64,000 nt of DNA from Microglena sp. YARC. Lineage: Eukaryota > Chlorophyta > Chlorophyceae > Chlamydomonadales > Chlamydomonadaceae. The notes under the pieces were generated by a model, which worked only from the letters and a program-made list of their open reading frames with translations, did no database searches and was not told the DNA's origin. Below are positions 1 through 12,340 of this stretch, in pieces. The position numbers and the translations under genes were made by a program. The DNA is taken from positions 44,653,320-44,717,319 of the forward strand of contig CM039465.1 of assembly GCA_022414725.1 (NCBI GenBank). The letters run 5' to 3'. Numbering within the stretch: position 1 is the stretch's first letter; every line of letters starts with the position of its first letter.

Positions 1-1200
1 ACATGCACACTTACACATACATATACACACACATGCATGTACATGCACACTTACACATACACACACACATGCATGTACATGCACACTTACACATACACAC
101 ACATGCATGTACATGCACACTTACACATACACACACATGCATGTACATGCACACTTACACATACACACACACATGCATGTACATGCACACTTACACATAC
201 ACACACACATGCATGTACATGCACACTTACACATACACACACATGCATGTACATGCACACTTACACATACACACACACATGCATGTACATGCACACTTAC
301 ACATACACACACACATGCATGTACATGCACACTTACACATACACACACATGCATGTACATGCACACTTACACATACGCACACATGCATACACGTACGCAT
401 ACATGCATACACATATATACACACACAAACATGCATACGCACGTACATGCATACACACATCTACATGCATACACACATATACACACTTACACATACACAC
501 ACACATGTATGTACATGCACACTTACACATACATATACACACACACATGCATGTACATGCACACTTACACATACACACACATGCATGTACATGCACACTT
601 ACACATACACACACATGCATGTACATGCACACTTACACATACACACACACATGCATGTACATGCACACTTACACATACACACACACATGCATGTACATGC
701 ACACTTACACATACACACACACATGCATGTACATGCACACTTACACATACACACACACGCATGTACATGCACACTTACACATACACACACATGCATGTAC
801 ATGCACACTTACACATACACACACATGCATGTACATGCACACTTACACATACGTACACATGCATACACGTACGCATACATGCATACACGTACGCATACAT
901 GCATACACATATATACACACACAAACATGCATACGCACGTACATGCATACACACATCTACATGCATACACACATATACACACTCATGCATACACACATAC
1001 ATACACACATACACATGCATGCATACACATACACACGCACATACACACACGTGCATATGTACATAAATAAAGACATACATACATACATACATACATACAT
1101 ACATACATACATACATACATACATACAATACGTACATACAGACATGCATACAAACACGCACTTACACACATACATACACACACTCTCACACACACACACA
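1..1200. repeat. 34/36-bp CA-rich minisatellite with higher-order structure
   Basis: Tandem units of about 34 or 36 bp alternate CA-rich sequence with a core containing the perfect 14-bp palindrome TGCATGTACATGCA. A variant block at about 371-480 recurs at about 850-985, giving a higher-order period near 480 bp. A (CATA)n tract lies at about 1074-1130. The long open frames here (Thr/His/Met/Tyr or Val/Cys runs on both strands) are repeat artefacts. The array sits in or beside an intron of the cyclase gene to the right. Confidence 0.95.
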
Positions 1201-2054
1201 CATGAAGCCAATCTCCATAAATGCTGCATGTGGTGGAGCACATGTTTGTGAGACATGAGGAAAGCATAAACCTGTACAGCGCTACATACACACACAAGTA
1301 CACACACACAAATACACGCACACACATCCATACACGAATACACACACACACATGAAGCCACCCTCCTTAGGTGCTGCATGTGGGGGAGCACACGTTTGTG
1401 GGACATGAGAGAGCATAAACCTGTACAGTGCTACACACACACACAATGACACACATACACACACACACAATGACACACATACACACACACACAATGACAC
1501 ACATACACACACACACAATGACACACATACACACACACAATGACACACATACACACACACAATGACACACATACACACACACACAATGACACACATACAC
1601 ACACACAATGACACACATACACACACACACAATGACACACATACACACACACAATGACACACATACACACACACACAATAACACACATACACACACACAA
1701 TGACACACATACACACACTCAATGACACACATACACACACACAATGACACACATACACACACACAATGACACACATACACACACACACAATGACACACAT
1801 ACACACACACAATGACACACATACACACACACACACATTTGCACACACTTAAACGTACGTACATACACACACACATGAACCCACCCTCCATGAGTGCTGC
1901 ATGTGGGGGAGCACATGTTTGTGGGACACGAGGAGAGCATAAACCTGTGCAGTGCTATTGATATATCCATGCGCAGCCTGCTGTCATACATTCACACACA
2001 TTTACACACACATACAGATACACACACTCACACACATGAACCCACCCTCCATAG
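1201..2054 (+). repeat. Acceptor-side exon-echo array of the cyclase exon at 2055, with CA microsatellite
   Basis: Three decayed copies of the start of the exon at 2055-2234 lie at about 1202-1286, 1351-1433 and 1874-1990, separated by CA-rich 20-22 bp repeats containing 'aatgacacac' (about 1440-1835). Each copy contains the stretch that gives [10 protein letters not shown] in the real exon. Copy 1 has lost the AG and has substitutions. Copy 2 keeps 'ttag' but is frameshifted with a stop. Copy 3 has lost the AG. Only the fourth copy, at 2055, has both the acceptor and the full exon. Confidence 0.85.
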
Positions 2055-5000
2055 GTGCTGCATGTGGGCGAGCACATGTTTGTGGGACATGAGGAGAGCA
2101 TAAACCTGTACAGTGCTATTGATCTCTCCATAAGCAGTCGGCTCGCTCTCATGCCCGGACCCACTAGTGACAGGATCATCGACCTGGGCGTGTTACTGGC
2201 CCCTGTGGGAATGGTCACCATCAGCTTCATGAATGTGAGTCGTTGTGTCTGTGTGTGTGTGTGTCTGTGCGTGTGTGTCTGGGTGTGTCTGGGTGTGTGT
2301 GTGTGTCTGGGTGTGTGTGTCTTTGTGTCTGGGTGTGTGTCTGGGTGTGTGTGTCTTTGTGTCTGGGTGTGTGTCTGGGTGTGTGTGTCTTTGTGTCTGG
2401 GTGTGTGTGTGTGTCTGGGTGTGTGTGTCTGGGTGTCTGGGTGTGTGTCTTTGTGTCTGGGTGTGTGTGTCTGGGTGTGTGTGTCTGGGCGTGTGTGTGT
2501 CTTTGTGTCTGGGTGTCTGGGTGTGTGTGTCTTTGTGTCTGGGTGTGTGTCTGGGTGTGTGTGTCTTTGTGTGTGTGTGTGTGTGTCTGGGTGTGTGTGT
2601 GTGTGCCTGGGTGTGTGTGTCTGGGTGTCTGGGTGTGTGTGTCTTTATGTCTGGGTGTGTGTGTCTGGGTGTGTGTGTGTGTCTGGGTGTGTGTGTCTGG
2701 GTGTCTGGGTGTGTGTGTGTCTTTGTGTCTGCCCGGACTCATTAGTGACAGGATCATCGACCTGGGCGTGTTACTGGCCCCTGTGGGAATGGTCACCATC
2801 AGCTTCATGAATGTGAGTCGTTGTGTCTGTGTTGGTCTTAGTGTCTGTGTGTGTCTTAATGTCTGGGTGAGTCTTTGTGTCTTAGTGTCTGTGTGTCTGT
2901 GTGTGTCTTAGTGTCTGTGTGTGTCTTTGTGTCTGGGTTTGTCTTAGTGTCTGTGTGTGTCTTTGTGTCTGGGTTTGTCTTTGTGTCTGTGTGTGTCTTT
3001 GTGCCTGTGTGTGTCTTAGTGTCTGTGTGTGTCTTAGAGTCTATGTGTCTGTATGTCTCTTAGTGTCTGGGTATGTCTTTGTGTCTGGGTGTGTCTGTTT
3101 GTATCTGGGTGTGTCTTAGTGTCTGTGTGTGTCTTTGCGTCTGTCTGTGTCTTTGTGTCTGTGTGTGTCTCTGTGTCTGTGTGTGCTTGTATTTGCATGT
3201 GTATGTCTCTCCACCCATTTTCCGTGTCGCTTGCGACACTGAATAGGACTTTTCTTCGCGTTTGTGATTCCTTGGGTTTGTGGGGTTCCTTGCGTTTGTG
3301 GTTACAGCCCAGTCCTCCCACCCACCCCCCTCTTCCCTCCTTACCCCCCCCCTCCACCCGATCCTCCCCCCTCCCTCCCACCTATCTACCCCCTCTACCC
3401 CCAACCCCAACCCCAACCCCCCAACCCCCTTAACCCTTAACCCTTACTCCCCCCCCAACCCCCCATATACCCAACCCAACCCAACCCCCTCAACCCTTAA
3501 CCCTTACCCCCCCCCCCCCCCAACCCAACCCCCCAACCCCCCATATACCCACCCCCTGACCCTCATACACCCAACCCAACCCCTGAACCCTTACCCCTTA
3601 TCCCCCAACCCAACCCAACCCTTACCCCTTAACCCCCCCAACCAACCAACCAACCAACCCTTACCCCTTACCCCCCCAACCCCCCCAACCCCCCATATAC
3701 CCACCCCCTGACCCCATATACCAACCCAACCCCTCAACCCTTACCCCTTATCCCCCAACCCAACCCAACCCTTACCCCTCAACCCACCCACCCAACCAAC
3801 CCTCACCCCTTACCCCAACCCAACCCAACCCTTACCCTAACCCAACCCCAACCCACCCTTGCCCCCTCCAAACCCAACCCAACCCAACACCCCTAACCCA
3901 CCCTCACCCAGGTGGTGGGTGCTACAACACTGCTGAGCTGGAATCCAGATTTAGTTTTGCAAGCTCTGGACATCTTCCATCGAGTAGCTGCCTGGAAGCT
4001 GAGAAAGTATGAGGTGCGCTTTATAACTGGGGGTGTTCGGGTGGGAGGGGGGTGGGTGGGAGGATTGGGTGGAGTGGGTGGGTTAAGGAGGGGAAGAGGG
4101 GTATGGCTATGTATGTGTGCCACTTGGGAGTTCATTCTCCCATGGAAGTGGATGCCCCCAGTGCTTGTAGCTTCCTTACTTCACCCTTGAGGACCTGCAG
4201 GGCAATGTGGGACTAGATGGTCCTACCTAGTGAGCTGGTACCCTGCAGTGGGTAGGACCATTGCTAGTCTAGTCTCACTCGAGCACCTTTGGGGTTGCAT
4301 CTTTGCGTAGGCCTTTGCATATGCATTTGCATCTTTGCATAGGCCTTTGCATATGCAGTTGCATCTTTGCATAGGCCTTTGCATTTGCAGTTGCATCCTG
4401 TCTGATTCTGTTCCCTTTCCCTGCCTTCCTGTTGTTTGTTCATCTAAATATTTGTTCATCTAAATGTATGTATGCCACTGCCTGATCTAGCCTGCAACTT
4501 GTCACTTAAATGTATATGTGCGTTCTGCACTCTGCTTGTTGCACTGCCTGATCTAGCCTGCAACTTGTCACTTAAATGTATATGTGTGTCGTGCACTCTG
4601 CTTGTTGCACTGCCTGATCTAGCCTGCAACTTGTCACTTAAATGTATATGTGTGTCGTGCACTCTGCTTGTTGCACTGCCTGATCTAGCCTGCAACTTGT
4701 CACTTAAATGTATATGTGTGTCGTGCACTCTGCTTGTTGCACTGCCTGATCTAGCCTGCAACTTGTCACTTGAATGTATATGTGCGTTGTGCACTCTGCT
4801 TGTTGCACTGCCTGATCTAGCCTGCAACTTGTCACTTGAATGTATGTGTGCGTTCTGCACTCTGCTTGTTGCACTGCCTGATCTAGCCTGCAACTTGTCA
4901 CTTGAATGTATGTGTGCGTTCTGCACTCTGCTTGTTGCACTGCCTGATCTAGCCTGCAACTTGTCACTTGAATGTATGTGTGCATTCTGCACTCTGCTTG

Positions 5001-8000
5001 TTGCACTGCCTGATCTAGCCTGCAACTTGTCACTTAAATGTATCTATGCCGTTGTCTGTTGGTGAATCGGTAACCTACACCTGCACAGACACCCAAACAC
5101 ACACACCACCACACACGAGCTCACCCAAACACACACACCACCACCACACATATACATACAAACACACACACCACCACCACACACACACAAACACTACACA
5201 CCAACACCCTACACCTGCACCTGGGCACCAACACCTTGCACCTGCACCACCCTACACCTGCAGACAACAGAACCAGGTCAGGGCTTCTTGGTTGCAGCTG
5301 TGATGGTCTCTGCCTGACAGCCTTCCACTCACCACTCACCCCATACCCCTCTCCCCCCTCACCTTCACCTCTCCCCCTCTCTTCCTCCCCCCTCACTCCC
5401 TCTCCCTCTCCCCCACCCCTCTCCCCTCACTCACTCTCCCCCCTTCCCTCTCCCTCACTCACTCTCCCCTGTCTCCCCCTTCCCCTCTCCCTTACTCCCT
5501 CTCCCATCACTCCCTCTCCCCTCACTCCTCACCTTCACCACTCCCCCCCCCTTCCCTCACCCCACACCCGACACCCCTCTCCCTCTCTCCCCCCCTCCCC
5601 TCACTCACCCCATACCCTCCACCCCTCACCCCACACCTCTCTTCATTCACTCCCTCTCCCCCTTCCCTCACTCCCTCTCCCCTCTCCCCTCACTCCCTCT
5701 CCCATCTCCCCTCACTCCCCACACCCCACATCCCTACAGGGTTACTTGGTAGAGGCTGTTGATAATCTCTGCCTGACAGCCTTCCACTCACCACTCACCC
5801 CACACCCCTCTCCCCCCTTCCCTCACCTCTCTCTCCCCCTTCCCTCACCCACACCCTCCCCCCTCACACCCCTTCCCTCACCACTCACTCCCACTCTCCT
5901 CCCCCCTCACTCCCTCCCCGCTACAGGGTTACTTGGTAGAGGCTGTTGATGGTCTCTGCCTGACAGCCTTCCACTCTCCTTCCCAAGCGATACTGTGGGC
6001 ATTGGAATGCAACGTCGCGATGAACCAACAGGTGAGCTGTCTGTGCGTGTATGTGTGGTGGGTGTGTTTGCGTGGTGGTGGGTGTGGGCATTGGAGTGCA
6101 ACGTTGCCATGAACCAGCAGGTGCGCTGTCTGTGTGTGTATGGTGGGGGTGGGGTGGGGGGACAGTTGTGGGTGACAGTGGTGGTGGTGGTGGGGGGGGG
6201 GGGGGGGGGCGTGTGGGGGGGTATGTTAGCTACCAGCCATAAGGCATTATGGTTGGGAAGGGTGCCACAGGGGTGCAGAAAGGGCGCCTAAGACCAAATG
6301 TGCTGTGGAATGATGATTAGCTTACGCCTTTGTACGTTTTCGCATGTGTGTGTGAATGTGCGGGTATGTGTGTATTTGTATGTGTGTGTGAATGTGCGGG
6401 TACGTGTGTATTCGTATGTGTGTGTGAATGTGCGGTTATGCGTGTGTGAATGTGTGGGTATGTATGTGTGTGTGAATGTGCGGGTATGTGTGTGGGTATG
6501 TGTGTTTGTATGTGTGTGTGAATGTGCGGGTATGTGTGTGGGTATGTGTGTGCTTGTATGTGTGTGTGAATGTGCGGGTACGTGTGCATTTGTATGTGTG
6601 TGTGAATGTGCGGGTACGTGTGCATTTGTATGTGTGTGTGAATGTGCGGGTATGTGTGTGTGAATGTGTGGATATGTGTATACCCCTCGCACTACTCCCC
6701 TCACCCCTCGCCCTACACCCCTCACCCCCCCCCCCCCCCCTACACCCCTCTCCCCTCGCCCTACACCCCTCTCCCCCCGCCCTCACCCATCACTCCCCGC
6801 CCCTCGCCTCCGCCCCTCGCCCTCAACTTTCGCCTTACACCCCTCAACCCTCGCTTGAACCATCACTCAGGTCTAGCCTCAAGAGCTGTTTTCAACAGGC
6901 CATCTCAAAACAACCCTCGCCCCTTAACCTCACCCCTCACCCTTACCCCTACCCCCCCCCCCCTCCCCCCCCCCTCACCATCACCCCTCACTATCACCCA
7001 GGTCTGGCCTCGAGAGTATTGTCGCATGAGCTGTGTGAGGAGCTGGTGGTCAACAGGCCAACACGGAACAACTCCACTGAAGTCTTGGTCAGGTGCGCGT
7101 GGGGGATGGGGAGATGGTGCGGTAATGGGGTGGCAGTGGGGGTTGGGAGTCCAGTAGGGCACAGGTGGAGTCAAGAGCATCTGCAAAAAACTTTTTAAAA
7201 AACTGCTTGAATTTGCCTTCTTTCCTTCAGGGCGCTCCGCTTGAAATCGGGTGTCGACCTGGGTCTGGCCGTGGGAAAACATGGACAGACAGGCTGGAAA
7301 AAAGAAAAAAAAACTTATGGAAAAAAGCTAAATAAAATGCTTGGCTCTGCCTTTCTTAAGGTGCACCCAATTGACATCGGGTGTCGACATTGGTCTGGCC
7401 GTGGGAAAACATCGACAGACAGACTGGAAAACGTAAAATATAACTGATGGAAAAAAAACGAAATAAAATGCTTGACTCTGCCTTCCTTAATGGGCTCCCA
7501 ATTGGCATCGGGTGTCAACATGGGTCCGGCCATGGTTGAAATAGACAGACAGACTGGAAAAACGAAAGAAAAACTAATGGAAAAAAAGCTAAATAAAATG
7601 CTTGACTCAGCCTTCTTTAAGGGTCTCCCAATTGAATTCAGGTGTTGACATGGGTCAGGCTGTGGGTGACACCATCAGACTGACTGGGAAAACGTTTTTT
7701 TTTTTTTTTGAAGTATGAGATTTAAAAAAACTAAAAAAACTAAAAAAACTGCTTGACTCTGCCTTCCTTCAGGGGCCTCCGCTTGAAATCGGGTGTCGAC
7801 ATGGGTCAGGCTGTGGGTGACATTAACGGACTGACTGGCCGTATGGCTTACAGAGGCAAAGTCATGAACCGCGCTGCTCGTATCTCCGCCAAGGCACGCA
7901 CACAGCAGGTGCTATGCTCCGCAGAGTGCTGGGCCCAAGCCACCACGAAGGACTTCGACCTCTTGGCCTCTAAACAGGTGTCTGATTATATATCTATATG

Positions 8001-9084
8001 CCTACTACTACTGTATGATTTTGTATGTATATGTCTGATTGTCCATGTCTCTGCCAAGGCACGTACATAGCAGGTGCTATGCTCCGCAGAGTGCTGGGCC
8101 CAAGCCACCACGGAGGACTTTGACCCCTTGGCCTCTAAACAGGTGTCTGATTATATATCTATATGTCTACTACTACTGTATAATTATGTATGTATATGTC
8201 TGATTGCATGTCCCCGTCAAGGCGCGTACACAGCAGGTGCTTTGCTCCGCTGAGTGCTGGGCCCAAGCCACCACGGAGGACTTTGACCCCTTGGCCTCTA
8301 AACAGGTGTCTGATTATATATCTATATGTCTACTACTACTTTATAATTATGTATGTATATGTCTGATTGCATGTCCCCGTCAAGGCGCGTACACAGCAGG
8401 TGCTTTGCTCCGCAGAGTGCTGGGCCCAAGCCACCATGAAGGACTTTGACCTCTTGGCTTCTAATTTCTAAACAGGTGTCTGGTTATATATTTATATCTC
8501 TACTACTATATAAATATGTATATTCAAATGTCTACTAATACTGTCTGCTCACACATGTATATTTCTGATTGTACGTGTATATGTTTGATTATATTGTACA
8601 TGTACATGTCTGATTATATTGTACTTGTATATGACTGCTTGCCTGTCTGTGTGACTGACTGACTGACTGACTGACTGTCTGTGTGACTGATTGACTGACT
8701 GGCTGACTAACTGACGGACTGGCTGGCTGACTGACTGACTGACTGACTGACTGTAAACAGCAGCATAATTCTAACAAGTGTCCCTGGGCTGAATGCTGTA
8801 CAGAGGTGACGGCAAAGTACATTGGAGAGTTTGAGATGAAGGGCGTTGATTGATTGATTATCTGCCTGCCTGCCTGCCTGACTGGCTGGCTGGCTGGCTG
8901 TAAACAACAACATCATTCTAACAAGTGTCCCTGGGCTGAATGCTATTCACAGGTGACGGCCAAGTCCATTGGAGAGTTCGAAATGAAAGGCGTTATCGAA
9001 AAGATGGGTCTCTTCTCCGTTCAGCAACACAGACAGCAGCAGCACTTTTCGGGTTCGCCTCGCTCAAGTGTGGAAGAGATCTAA
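2055..9084 (+). CDS. Class III adenylate/guanylate cyclase, C-terminal part (gene continues left of window)
   Basis: Spliced exons: 2055-2234, 3912-4013, 5927-6031, 7001-7092, 7773-7977 and 8953-9084 (stop TAA), all with GT-AG borders and matching phases except at 7001-7092. The first exon (HVGEH...NLYSAID) resembles the end of a preceding cyclase domain, suggesting tandem domains. A second domain then runs from VTISFMN through [60 protein letters not shown] to [17 protein letters not shown]. Family members make cAMP or cGMP. The N-x3-R transition-state pair (NRAAR) is kept, but the first metal-binding Asp is Asn (FMN) and the usual KxxGD region reads EAVDGL, so activity is doubtful. Exon 7001-7092 needs one extra base near 7015 to join WPRE to LSHELCEEL. 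About 271 residues lie in the window. A family-level assignment is secure; substrate is not. Confidence 0.85.
2235..3911 (+). repeat. Intron: GT-rich minisatellites, second copy of exon end, C-rich telomere-like array
   Basis: 2240-2728 is a GT-rich minisatellite of 'gggtgtgtctttgtgtct' type units. About 2730-2831 is a near-identical second copy of the preceding exon's last ~83 bases plus the donor GTGAGT and first ~19 intron bases. The exon portion differs from the first copy at only a few positions (PGPTSDR versus PGLISDR). 2820-3200 resumes a GT-rich array. 3300-3905 is C-rich with CCCTTAACC and CAACCC units, weakly telomere-like but too irregular to be a telomere. Confidence 0.85.
4014..5926 (+). 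repeat. Intron: 66-bp minisatellite and pyrimidine array with two partial copies of the next exon
   Basis: About 4300-4400 has three ~36-bp 'gcatctttgcataggcc' units. 4471-5045 has about 8.7 copies of a 66-bp unit, open in all copies on both strands because 66 is a multiple of three. 5330-5925 is a CT-rich array (CACTCCCTCTCCCCT). Embedded are a degraded copy of the start of exon 5927-6031 at about 5280-5331 and a better one at 5740-5798 that keeps the 'ctacag' acceptor but reads VDN instead of VDG. Both break off at the same exon position (after 'gccttccactc') into the CT-rich array. Confidence 0.85.
6032..7000 (+). repeat. Intron: echo of exon end, G and GT arrays, partial copy of the next exon
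   Basis: Positions 6084-6120 repeat the last ~35 bases of exon 5927-6031 ([11 protein letters not shown], with silent changes) followed by a usable GTGCGC donor. 6120-6230 is G-rich. 6330-6680 is a ~30-bp minisatellite with 'gtgtgtgaatgtgcgggta'. About 6690-6850 is C-rich. At about 6871-6915 a copy of the next exon's start ('cactcag|gtctagcctcaagag') appears with an internal deletion. Confidence 0.75.
7093..7772 (+). repeat. Acceptor-side exon-echo array (~125 bp unit) before cyclase exon 7773
   Basis: Four decayed copies of the 'cttcag|gg...ccgcttgaaatcgggtgtcgac' junction start near 7231, 7357, 7485 and 7610, then the real exon starts at 7773. The unit includes the A-rich pre-acceptor tract, the pyrimidine tract, AG, and exon sequence for [12 protein letters not shown]. 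The first copy keeps AG; others have changed to AAG or AAT. Confidence 0.85.
7978..8480 (+). repeat. Donor-side exon-echo array (~161 bp unit) after cyclase exon 7773-7977
   Basis: Three copies of the exon's 3' portion, starting about AKART and ending in 'tctaaacag|gtgtctg', lie at about 8049-8141, 8210-8306 and 8372-8476. The sequence for [15 protein letters not shown] and the GTGTCT or GTGTCT-like donor are preserved in all three. Copies include silent changes (tgc-tgc, gac-gac type). The last copy carries a small insertion before the donor. Confidence 0.85.
8481..8952 (+). repeat. GACT-type microsatellite and echo of the last cyclase exon
   Basis: About 8640-8755 and 8845-8900 are (GACT)n/(GGCT)n/(GATT)n tracts. 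At about 8757-8846 there is a partial copy of the region before and into the terminal exon: 'aacaagtgtccctgggctgaatgct', then acceptor-like 'acagag' and exon sequence for [14 protein letters not shown], which runs straight into TGATTGATT repeats. The real exon starts at 8953. Confidence 0.8.
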
Positions 9085-11575
9085 AGCACTGCTACTGTGA
9101 CTGCTTGCGCACGCCAGCTTCTAGACAGCTTCTAGCCAACTTCTGGTTTCAAGCATCAAGTTTAATTCAAGCTCAGATGACACTTGATGCACTCCTTCAT
9201 TGATTGGTTGCGCACAGGCGCACAACAGCTTCTAGTCAGCTTCTGGTTCGAGGACCAAGTTTAATTCAAGCTCAGATGACACTTGATGCATTCCTTAATT
9301 GATTGGTTGCGCACAGGCGCACAGCAGCTTCTGGTCAGCTCCTGATTCAAGCACCTAGTTAAGTTCAAGCTCAATAGAGACCTGAAGCACTGCTTCTTTG
9401 ATTCGCTGCGTGTACCAGCAGCTTGTAGCCAGCCATTGGGCCGAGCACTAAGTACCATTTGAGCTTCAAAGATACTTGATACACTGCTTCTTTGATTAGC
9501 CACGCACAGCAGCTTCTAGCCAGCCGTTAGGCCGAGCACTAAGGATCATTTGAGCTTCAAAGAGACTTGACACACTGCTTCTTTGATTAGCCACGCACAG
9601 CAGCTTCTAGCCAGCCATTAGGCAGAGCACTAAGGACCATTTGAGCTTCAAAGAGACTTGATACACTGCTTCTTTGATTAGCCACGCACAGCAGCTTCTA
9701 GGCGGCTTCTAAGGAGATCAAGCACCAAGTTGCATTCATGCTTTATGGAGGTTTAAAACTCTGCTTTACTTATTGGTTGCACACTGCTGCCTATAGCCAG
9801 CTTCTGGGCTGAGCACCAAGTTAAATTCAAGCTCAAAGAGACTTGATGCACTGCTTCCTTGATTCGCCACGCACACCAGCTTCTAGATCAAGCACCAAGT
9901 TGCATTCATGCTTCATAGAGGTTAGCAGCACTGCGTCACTGACTGGTTGCGCACTGCAGCCTATAGCCAGCCTCTGGGCTGAGCACCAAGTTAAATTCAA
10001 GCTCAGAAGAGACTTGATGCACTGCTACTTTGATTCGCTGCGCATACCAGCAGCTTGTAGCCAGCCTCTGGTCTGAGCACCAAGTTAAATTCAAGCTCAA
10101 AAGAGACCTGAAGCACTGCTTCTTTGATGCGCTGCGCATACCAGCAGCTTGTAGCCAGCCATTGGGCCGAGCACCAAGTTCCATTTAAGCTCAAAGAGAC
10201 TTGAAACACTGCTTCTGTGATTCGCCACGCACAGCAGCTTCTAGATCGAGCACCAAGTTGCCCTCATGCTTCTTAGGGGTTTGCAGCCCTGATTCTTTTA
10301 TTAGTCACGCACATCAGCTTCTAGCCAGCCTCTGGTTCAAGCACGAAGTTCAGTTCAAGCTCAGAATAGGTTTGAAAATCTGCTTTACTGATTGGTTGCG
10401 CACTGCAGCCTATAGCCAGCCTCTGCTTTGAGCACCAAGTTAAATTCAAGCTCAAAGAGACTTGATGCACTGCTTCCTTGATTCGCCACGCACACCAGCT
10501 TCTAGATCAAGCACCAAGTTGCATTCATGCTTCATAGAGGTTAGCAGCACTGCGTCACTGATTGGTTGCGCACTGCAGCCTATAGCCAGCCTCTGGGCTG
10601 AGCACCAAGTTAAATTCAAGCTCAGAAGAGACTTGATGCACTGCTACTTTGATTCGCTGCGCATACCAGCAGCTTGTAGCCAGCCTCTGGTCTGAGCACC
10701 AAGTTAAATTCAAGCTCAAAAGAGACCTGAAGCACTGCTTCTTTGATGCGCTGCGCATACCAGCAGCTTGTAGCCAGCCATTGGGCCGAGCACCAAGTTC
10801 CATTTAAGCTCAAAGAGACTTGAAACACTGCTTCTGTGATTCGCCACGCACAGCAGCTTCTAGATCGAGCACCAAGTTGCCCTCATGCTTCTTAGGGGTT
10901 TGCAACCCTGATTCTTTTATTAGTCACGCACATCAGCTTCTAGCCAGCCTCTGGTTAAAGCACGAAGTTCAGTTCAAGCTCAGAATAGGTTTTAAAATCT
11001 GCTTTACTGATTGGTTGCGCACTGCAGCCTATAGCCAGCCTCTGCTCTGAGCACCAAGTTAAATTCAAGCTCAAAGAGACTTGATGCACTGCTTCCTTGA
11101 TTCGCCACGCACTCCAGCTTCTAGATCAAGCACCAAGTCGCATTCATGCTTCATAGAGGTTTGCAGCCCTGATTCTTTGATTAGTCACGCACATCAGCTT
11201 CTAGCCAGTCTCTGGTTCAAGCACTAAGTTCAATTCAAGCTCAGAATAGGTTTGAAAATCTGCTTTTCTGATTGGTTGCGCACTGCTGCCTATAGCCAGC
11301 CTCTGGTCTGAGCACCAAGTTAAATTCAAGCTCAAAGAGACTTGATGCACTGCTTCCTTGATTCGCCACGCACACCAGCTTCTAGATCAAGCACCAAGTT
11401 GCATTCATGCTTCATAGAGGTTAGCAGCACTGCGTCACTGATTGGTTGCGCACTGCAGCCTATAGCCAGCCTCTGGGCTGAGCACCAAGTTAAATTCAAG
11501 CTCAGAAGAGACTTGATGCACTGCTTCTTTGATTCGCTGCGCATACCAGCAGCTTCTTGCTAGCACCAGGCTAGA
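9085..11575. repeat. Satellite of 79-94 bp monomers organised in a 619-bp higher-order repeat
   Basis: Monomers contain 'gagcaccaagttaaattcaagctc' and 'cagcttctagccagcc'-like segments. Spacing of the 'agcaccaag' mark from 9891 is 91, 94, 94, 79, 91, 91 and 79, totalling 619 bp; the block at 9843-10461 recurs almost exactly at 10462-11080. A rearranged third block ends near 11560. More diverged monomers fill 9085-9840. It follows directly after the cyclase stop codon, so transcripts may read into it. Short open frames here are artefacts. Confidence 0.9.
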
Positions 11576-12340
11576 AGCTGCTGGTATCCATCTATCTATA
11601 TATCTTCATATCACAATGTTCTTATAATCAATCGAATTCAATGGAGGTTTCTTCCTTGACACTCCTGGGGGTTTCCGTGCGTCGCAAATTTATCGGCTAG
11701 GTGTGACCCAGTGCGACGCGCTGCCCCCCGCAGAGAAGAATTATTTAGCCTGATTTCTGACTAGTTAAGCCCAACCCATGCGTCGTCGCCATGCAGAGAT
11801 GGAACAGCGACGGTCAAAACAGTGCTTGACTTCCGTCATTCGGCTCCCTTTTTGCACTACCAGGGTCTAAGCCATTCTGAACCATTCCCCCAAAGGGCGC
11901 CTTGTGGGCAGGGAGGGCTCAGCAGTTCTAGAAAGCTGATTATGTCAGCTTCAAAAAAGTAAAGATAACGCCTGGTGGGGCGTGGTTTTAAGGGAGCCCC
12001 GTCTGACGGCGGTATGGAACGGGCTGCTACTTAACCTGGACAAAGCTGCCATGGCGGTTGTCAGCGACCGCGAACACTAAAGCGCACCCGTAAGTATTCA
12101 ATTGTGGCACCTCCTTCGTTCAAGGAGCTGTACCATCGAGCCATCTGTTAAAACGGGGATTCAGGATAGCTAGTTGTGTGTCCCTCCGCCAGCCTGCACC
12201 CTGCCCAGGTTGTCTAACAGGTATTCAGGGTGTCAAACACCTGTTTGTGTACATCATTGGTTAAACATGTGGTTGTTGGGCAGGTGTTTAACACCCTTAA
12301 CACCTGTTTAACAACCTGAGCAGGTGCAGGCTACCGTAGG
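11576..12340. other. Non-coding sequence, no feature recognised
   Basis: No convincing exon, RNA gene or tandem array is seen. The stretch 12195-12335 contains several copies of 'caggtgtttaacac' and its reverse complement around 12230-12320, forming short inverted repeats. It could be the terminal repeat of a retroelement lying to the right (see next entry), but the far end was not found. Confidence 0.4.

Noticed and set aside
3..2810. Long open frames rich in His/Thr/Met/Tyr, Val/Cys or Gly/Val/Cys on both strands
   Set aside because: They follow CA/GT microsatellites whose composition avoids stops; all frames are open and no family is matched.
3380..3905. Chromosome end (telomere)
   Set aside because: CCCTTAACC units are irregular, internal, and followed by a real exon at 3912.
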